Source: a virus. Taken from it: a stretch of 23,726 nucleotides of DNA. The stretch covers positions 1 to 23,726 of IMG/VR virus record IMGVR_UViG_3300010413_000171, one strand, 5' to 3'. The notes under the pieces were generated by a model. The model made no database searches and was not told where the DNA came from. It was given only the letters and a program-made list of their open reading frames with translations. The position numbers and the translations under genes were made by a program. Below are positions 20,235 through 23,726 of the stretch, piece by piece (the stretch's first letter is position 1; every line of letters starts with the position of its first letter).

Positions 20235-20437
20235 GTAACAAGGTAACACCTAGAGTATGGATGAATCCTATGCCACGAACATATATACGAACAGGAGCTA
20301 CTGTTACTTGTTATCATGGTGAGAATAAATTATTCAGTATTACTGTTGAAGCTAAAGATTTAAATGAATATGAGAAAGAACAATGTGCTAAGAAGGTAAT
20401 GGAAGACTTGTTCTATGGAGAATATAACGGTGGCTAA
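20231..20437 (+). CDS. Unknown 68-residue protein
   Basis: GGAGG at 20221-20225 precedes ATG 20231 (ATGA overlap). The product looks like a short beta domain (TGATVTCYHGENKLFSITVEA) followed by an acidic helix (KDLNEYEKEQCAKKVMEDLFYGEY). Two cysteines are far apart, so a zinc site is unlikely. Family not recognised. Its last bases overlap the following gene, whatever start is used there. Confidence 0.65.
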   Translation: MSNKVTPRVWMNPMPRTYIRTGATVTCYHGENKLFSITVEAKDLNEYEKEQCAKKVMEDLFYGEYNGG

Positions 20438-20702
20438 ACATAATTATGAGAATCTAAATGAGGCTGACTTTAAATTACCAGCTAATTACATTGAACTTAA
20501 AGTTGACGGATGGAAACAGTGGTACTGGGTACTGATGTCTAATGATTGGGAGTTAGCGAAAGGCACAAAGAAATATCCTAATAGACAAGAGTGCGAATTA
20601 GCTCTTAAGAGTATTCGTTCATTGATGCAGCAAGCAGGGTTCTGCCCAACAATCTACATGGAAGATTTTAAAAAGGAATCTAATGACGACAATAGCTTGT
20701 AA
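20430..20702 (+). CDS. Unknown 90-residue protein, GTG start preferred
   Basis: Two starts are possible: ATG 20415 with weak GGAAG at 20401, or GTG 20430 with GGAG at 20417-20420. I prefer GTG, which gives MAKHNYENLNEADF. The 90-residue product has a Trp/Tyr-rich beta part (YIELKVDGWKQWYWVLMSNDWELAKG) and a helical end. 'KYPNRQECELALKSIRS' resembles single-domain proteins where a helix packs on a sheet, but no family is assigned. It overlaps the Ntn peptidase gene by 20 bases. Confidence 0.65.
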   Translation: MAKHNYENLNEADFKLPANYIELKVDGWKQWYWVLMSNDWELAKGTKKYPNRQECELALKSIRSLMQQAGFCPTIYMEDFKKESNDDNSL

Positions 20703-21114
20703 TGAGTATGGAATGGCTTGTGATAGTATGCAGCATGGTAACTATATTGACAGAATATCTATTAAAAAAATATTCGAGATTAATGGATGTCTTGTTGGTG
20801 TAGCTGGCAATCCCGGCTATATGAAACAGTTCTTGAATTGGTACAGAACACAGCGTCATGAGTTTCCAGAACTAGGAGAAGATTTTGCAGCATTAGAATC
20901 TACACCAGATGGTCAATGTTTCTATTGGGATAGCATTGGAGTTCCACAAGAAGTTGGCTTCCCTGCTGCTATTGGTTCTGGTGCTAATATTGCTATCGGT
21001 GCTATGATGGCAGGGGCGACACCATCACAGGCTGTACGTATAGCAATGGAACTTGATATGTCTACTGGCGGAGACTTATATATATTAGGTAAAATGAAAA
21101 AGGGAGGGGCTTAA
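20683..21114 (+). CDS. HslV/proteasome-like Ntn peptidase
   Basis: The 143-residue protein begins Met-Thr-Thr-Ile-Ala, so loss of Met exposes an N-terminal threonine as in HslV and proteasome beta subunits. D14 (CDS) and the K28/K29 pair in ISIKKIF correspond in spacing to the catalytic Asp17 and Lys33 region. VGVAGNPGYMKQF, then AIGSGANIAIGAMMAGATPSQAVRIAMELDMSTGGD match the conserved strand-helix end of the fold. It would form oligomeric peptidase rings and needs an unfoldase partner, which is not present here. AAGGA precedes ATG 20683. It overlaps the reductase gene (TAATG). A non-peptidase Ntn hydrolase is possible. Confidence 0.82.
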   Translation: MTTIACNEYGMACDSMQHGNYIDRISIKKIFEINGCLVGVAGNPGYMKQFLNWYRTQRHEFPELGEDFAALESTPDGQCFYWDSIGVPQEVGFPAAIGSGANIAIGAMMAGATPSQAVRIAMELDMSTGGDLYILGKMKKGGA

Positions 21115-22820
21115 TGCAGTTAAGCGACAATGGAGGGCAGATAGGGATTAAAAGATACTTCCAGCATGAAGAGAATTGGGAAGGATGTAGTCTTAGATCA
21201 GCAGTTGCATCTGCTAATGTAGAAGCAGAACCCAATAAATGGATTGACCCTTTCCATGAAATAATTTATGAGCTAAAGTTCCTACCTGCTGGACGTATAT
21301 TGCGTAATAGTATGCTAGGTAAAGGTTCGTTGCTTAATTGTTACCATAAACCAATAGGAGATTCCATTGAAGAAATCGCAAACTTCATCAGAGATAGTCT
21401 CATACTATGGTCTGAAGGAGGCGGTATGGGAACAACTTTGTCAGGACTACGACCCAAAGGTGCTCGAATCGTTGGCAAAGGTGGAGAATCAAGTGGCCCC
21501 ATTTCTTTCCTTACCGCTACCGATGCAGTTGCCAGAACAGTTGAGTCGGGAGGGAGCAGGAGAGCAGCCGGACTTGGTGGTTTATTTGTTGGGCATCCTG
21601 ACATTTTTCAATTCATTAACGCCAAAAATGAAGATGGACTTATTGAGACATTCAACCTCTCAGTAGAAATTAATGAAGATTTCTTGGATGCCGTCACCCA
21701 AGATAAAGAATGGAACTTAACATTCAACCAGAAACTATATGATACAGTAAGGGCTAAAGATTTGTGGGATTTGATTGTTCATAATATGTGTCAGTATAGT
21801 GAACCGGGAATACTAAACTTAGACAATATGAGAACGAACAACTCATATTACTTTGCACCTATCTCTGGTGTTAATCCATGTGGCGAAGCTACATTATCAC
21901 GTGATGAAGCGTGTGACCTTGGTAGTGTTGTACTGCCTTCATTCGTAAGTGCTGGTGGATATACTAACTGGAAAGCATTAAAGGAAACAATCTATTTAGC
22001 TGTTAGGTTTCTTGATAACATTCTTTCTGCAAATAAATACACGCTTGACAATATCAAACAGGCTGTTTTTAGGTCACGTCGTATTGGCCTTGGAGTTATT
22101 GGTTTAGCTGAGTATATGTTTGCAAAGAAAGTAAGATATGGTTCACAGGAATCTATTAGATTAGTTGACCAGTTGTTTAAGTTTATAATGTGTTCAGCAT
22201 ATGAAGCGTCAATTAAACTAGCACAAGAGAAAGGGACGTTCCCTATGTTTGATATAATGCCATATAGTAAAGCTAAGTTTGTTCGTAAACTTCCTGCTTA
22301 CTTACGTAAAGATATTAAACAATATGGAATGAGGAACGTAACTGTTCTTGCTATGCCACCTACAGGCACAACATCATTGCTAGCTGATTCAACAAGTGGA
22401 ATTGAACCTCTTCCGGCTAAGGCATACATAAGAGAAGACAGGGTAGGTAAACGTGAATATATCCACCCATTATTCAAGCAGTATTATACTGAAGGTGATG
22501 TTCCAGAATGGTTAGTTGATTCACATGATGTATTGCCAGAGGAACACATGGAAGTACAAGCTGCTGTGCAGAAATATGTTGATGGTGCTGTTAGTAAAAC
22601 AATTAATTTGCCTAATGATTATAAGGACGATAAGTTATCAGAGATTATGCTTGAGTACGCTTATGATTTAAAGGGCGTTACTGTGTACAGGGATGGCTCT
22701 AAATTCGGTCAACCTATTGTCCGTATGACAGATACCCAAATAAAGAAAGCGTTGAATACAGCGTCAAATGACATGGTTGCTGAGGATGTTATGTGTTCGA
22801 CAGGGAGTTGCGAGATATGA
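21114..22820 (+). CDS. nrdJ: Class II (B12-dependent) ribonucleotide reductase
   Basis: This 568-residue reductase makes deoxynucleotides. Family signatures are FLPAGRILR (57-64), N75-C76 at the first active-site cysteine, NPCGE (254-258: N254, radical C256, E258), CDLGS (C267, redox partner of C76), MPPTGTTSLLADSTSGIEP and the late VYRDGS. The class II reading rests on NPCGE, GTTSL..SSGIEP-type motifs, the VYRDGS C-terminal element and the absence of a radical-generating small subunit or activase nearby. It would use adenosylcobalamin. The C-terminal CSTGSCEI (561-568) supplies the exchange cysteines. The protein is shorter than many bacterial NrdJ but normal for phages. GGGAGGGG precedes ATG 21114. 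The end overlaps the next gene (ATGA). Confidence 0.93.
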   Translation: MQLSDNGGQIGIKRYFQHEENWEGCSLRSAVASANVEAEPNKWIDPFHEIIYELKFLPAGRILRNSMLGKGSLLNCYHKPIGDSIEEIANFIRDSLILWSEGGGMGTTLSGLRPKGARIVGKGGESSGPISFLTATDAVARTVESGGSRRAAGLGGLFVGHPDIFQFINAKNEDGLIETFNLSVEINEDFLDAVTQDKEWNLTFNQKLYDTVRAKDLWDLIVHNMCQYSEPGILNLDNMRTNNSYYFAPISGVNPCGEATLSRDEACDLGSVVLPSFVSAGGYTNWKALKETIYLAVRFLDNILSANKYTLDNIKQAVFRSRRIGLGVIGLAEYMFAKKVRYGSQESIRLVDQLFKFIMCSAYEASIKLAQEKGTFPMFDIMPYSKAKFVRKLPAYLRKDIKQYGMRNVTVLAMPPTGTTSLLADSTSGIEPLPAKAYIREDRVGKREYIHPLFKQYYTEGDVPEWLVDSHDVLPEEHMEVQAAVQKYVDGAVSKTINLPNDYKDDKLSEIMLEYAYDLKGVTVYRDGSKFGQPIVRMTDTQIKKALNTASNDMVAEDVMCSTGSCEI

Positions 22821-22972
22821 CAATATATTGTTATGTTAAGGATTGTAAATATAATGTTGGAACTAACTGTCTAATTGACGATGAAGTTGTAATCGAAATG
22901 GATTGCACCAAATGGCAGTGGACAGGATTTTGTGAAAGCTACTCTCCAAGAGATGAAGAGGAGAAAAGATAG
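22817..22972 (+). CDS. DUF1540-like small Cys protein
   Basis: ATG 22817 is in an ATGA overlap with the reductase stop; TAG is at 22970-22972. The 51-residue product has CYVKDCKYNVGTNC (C5, C10, C18), then C30 and C39 in 'GFCESYSP'. The C-x4-C-x-Y-N-x4-C pattern and late 'C.S(F/Y)' closely resemble the DUF1540 small zinc-binding family. Function unknown. Coupling to the reductase could mean a redox role, but family members occur in many settings. Confidence 0.7.
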   Translation: MTIYCYVKDCKYNVGTNCLIDDEVVIEMDCTKWQWTGFCESYSPRDEEEKR

Positions 22973-22974
22973 AA

Positions 22975-23202
22975 ATGAAGATACCACATTATGAAAAATT
23001 TGTAGGAGAACCTCCGTGTTGTCATTACGTATGGAAGAAATTAAATCCAACCGGGAGATGGAAGATAACTACTAATTCTGATGGGGATTGTGCATTATGG
23101 ATTGAACATATTATTTTCTTTTGTTTTACGAAATGGATACATGAGTCAAAGATAGAATTAAAATATGAACAGACTGAAGAAATATTTGAGTGTGCAAAAT
23201 GA
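22975..23202 (+). CDS. Unknown 75-residue Cys/Trp-rich protein
   Basis: GAGGAG at about 22958 precedes ATG 22975. The product has CC at 15-16, three later cysteines and five tryptophans (PPCCHYVWKKLNPTGRWKITT; GDCALWIEHIIFFCFTKWIHES), then an acidic helical end. The cysteines and histidine are not in a clear zinc pattern. Family not recognised. It ends in an ATGA overlap with the next gene. Confidence 0.65.
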   Translation: MKIPHYEKFVGEPPCCHYVWKKLNPTGRWKITTNSDGDCALWIEHIIFFCFTKWIHESKIELKYEQTEEIFECAK

Positions 23203-23399
23203 AATGGGAAGATGTACATTGGATAGGTGAGTCAAAGTATAACGATGTGTATGATATGATTGATTATATTATGCACGGAGTGTATCTTGGAAAGATTACT
23301 TATGAGCAGGCAATAGATATTATCCATGATATTATAGCTGAGAAAAAACCAGATGGTTATTGCGCAAACAACCAACCCAAGGAGGACGAGAATGTTTAG
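23199..23399 (+). CDS. Unknown 66-residue acidic protein
   Basis: I chose ATG 23199, in an ATGA overlap; a GTG at 23190 would add three residues. The product reads KWEDVHWIGESKYNDVYDMIDYIMHGVYLGKITYEQAIDIIHDIIAEKK and is helical, with a histidine/acidic pattern that could suit metal binding. Family not recognised. AAGGAGG for the next gene lies inside its 3' end. Confidence 0.65.
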   Translation: MKWEDVHWIGESKYNDVYDMIDYIMHGVYLGKITYEQAIDIIHDIIAEKKPDGYCANNQPKEDENV

Positions 23400-23598
23400 A
23401 CCGAAGAATGTAGCAGATGTAATGAATGGATTTGCAAAGTTGATTAAAGGACTTGATGATGTAGCTCAGACCCATGTTAATCACGCAGCAGACAAAAGTG
23501 TTAAAGCTATTAACTTACAGAATGAAGCTATTGAGCATAACAAAGAGGCTCAGAAAGCTGCTAATATTTCAAAGAAATTACAAGAGCTTATATCATAA
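23392..23598 (+). CDS. Small coiled-coil protein
   Basis: ATG 23392 follows AAGGAGG (23379-23385) and overlaps the previous gene by eight bases; an upstream ATG at 23353 lacks such a site. The 68-residue product (MFRPKNVADVMNGFAKLIKGLDDVAQTHVNHAADKSVKAIN...) is helical with heptads and many Ala, Asn and Lys, typical of short phage coiled-coil proteins. No catalytic motif. Possible role in oligomerisation only; family not assigned. Confidence 0.7.
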   Translation: MFRPKNVADVMNGFAKLIKGLDDVAQTHVNHAADKSVKAINLQNEAIEHNKEAQKAANISKKLQELIS

Positions 23599-23687
23599 TG
23601 GTTGACTATTTAAATTGGAACTACCTTATAGTAGTGTTCAATGGTGAACAATGGGAAGTCATAGAAAAATGCCTGTTAAGCATTTAA
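23598..23687 (+). CDS. Possible 29-residue micropeptide
   Basis: The ATG is in a TAATG overlap with the previous stop and the frame ends at TAA 23685-23687. The peptide MVDYLNWNYLIVVFNGEQWE and its short tail have no recognisable features. Its last 17 bases overlap the probable tRNA, which makes a functional gene here less certain. Confidence 0.3.
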   Translation: MVDYLNWNYLIVVFNGEQWEVIEKCLLSI

Positions 23688-23726
23688 TGGATGATGTCCG
23701 GTCTTGTAAACCGGGGAAGGGGGTTC
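23671..23726 (+). tRNA. Partial tRNA-Thr (anticodon UGU), cut by the window end
   Basis: An anticodon arm is clear: CCGGT (23698-23702) pairs perfectly with ACCGG (23710-23714) around the seven-base loop CTTGTAA, which has U33 and A37 and anticodon TGT (threonine). Four variable bases and a GGGGG T-stem strand (23719-23723) followed by TTC fit the T arm. The D arm (GGAT-containing loop, weak stem) is poorly formed and U8 is not obvious. The 5' end at 23671 is my estimate from GCCTGTT as acceptor strand. The missing 3' half prevents checking that pairing. Confidence 0.6.

Noticed and set aside
1-23726. CRISPR arrays, insertion sequences, integrase or attachment sites
   Set aside because: No spaced direct repeats of 20 bases or more, no transposase or integrase motif and no tRNA-linked att duplication could be seen.

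Overview
The window reads as the early/replication part of a tailed-phage genome (Caudoviricetes), probably uncultured. It is AT-rich, and every convincing gene is on the + strand. Genes are packed head to tail with ATGA or TAATG stop/start overlaps, and most start 5-9 bases after an AAAGGAG- or GGAGG-type ribosome binding site. I saw no structural, packaging or lysis gene, no integrase, no insertion sequence, no CRISPR array and no convincing rho-independent terminator. The host cannot be named. A lipoprotein with a lipobox and a B12-dependent ribonucleotide reductase point to a bacterial host with lipoprotein export and access to cobalamin. No gene-free stretch exceeds 300 bases; the longest gaps are about 65-76 bases and hold promoters.

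Layout. (1) 1-1456: three unrecognised genes, the first cut by the window edge. (2) 1486-7881: a lipoprotein, a one-helix membrane peptide, then an ATP-grasp ligase, an unknown 319-residue protein, a phiEco32-like COOH-NH2 ligase type 2, a second amidoligase carrying seven zinc ribbons, a class II glutamine amidotransferase with its own zinc ribbon, and a stand-alone zinc-ribbon protein. This is the most interesting block: a candidate non-ribosomal peptide-synthesis, peptide-tagging or amide-modification pathway. (3) 7947-12231: many small proteins behind a consensus promoter, including zinc-ribbon proteins, membrane peptides and a ribosome-modulation-factor-like protein, with an RNA ligase among them. 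(4) 12224-18209: replication and nucleotide genes: T7-type primase-helicase, a possible ssDNA-binding protein, FEN-type 5'-3' exonuclease, DUF3310 protein, HNH nuclease, 5'(3')-deoxyribonucleotidase-like phosphatase and a DEDDh exonuclease. (5) 18199-23687: a DnaQ/PolB-like exonuclease with terminal zinc modules, small genes, an FmdB-like zinc ribbon, an HslV/proteasome-like Ntn peptidase, class II ribonucleotide reductase, more small genes, and a partial tRNA-Thr at the right edge.

How it fits together. Regions 4 and 5 build and recycle DNA: the reductase, nucleotidase and exonucleases supply nucleotides, and the primase-helicase with its partners replicates. RNA ligase and tRNA point to defence against, or compensation for, host tRNA cleavage. 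Region 2 looks like a separate biochemical programme in which ATP-grasp and glutamine-synthetase-fold ligases form amide bonds and the amidotransferase supplies ammonia from glutamine. Its target is unknown.

Regulation. Four intergenic copies of the palindrome AAATGTACATTT, three of them in region 2, and two promoters with the same TTGACA-17-TATATT layout (7859-7887 and 14567-14595) are the only clear control signals.
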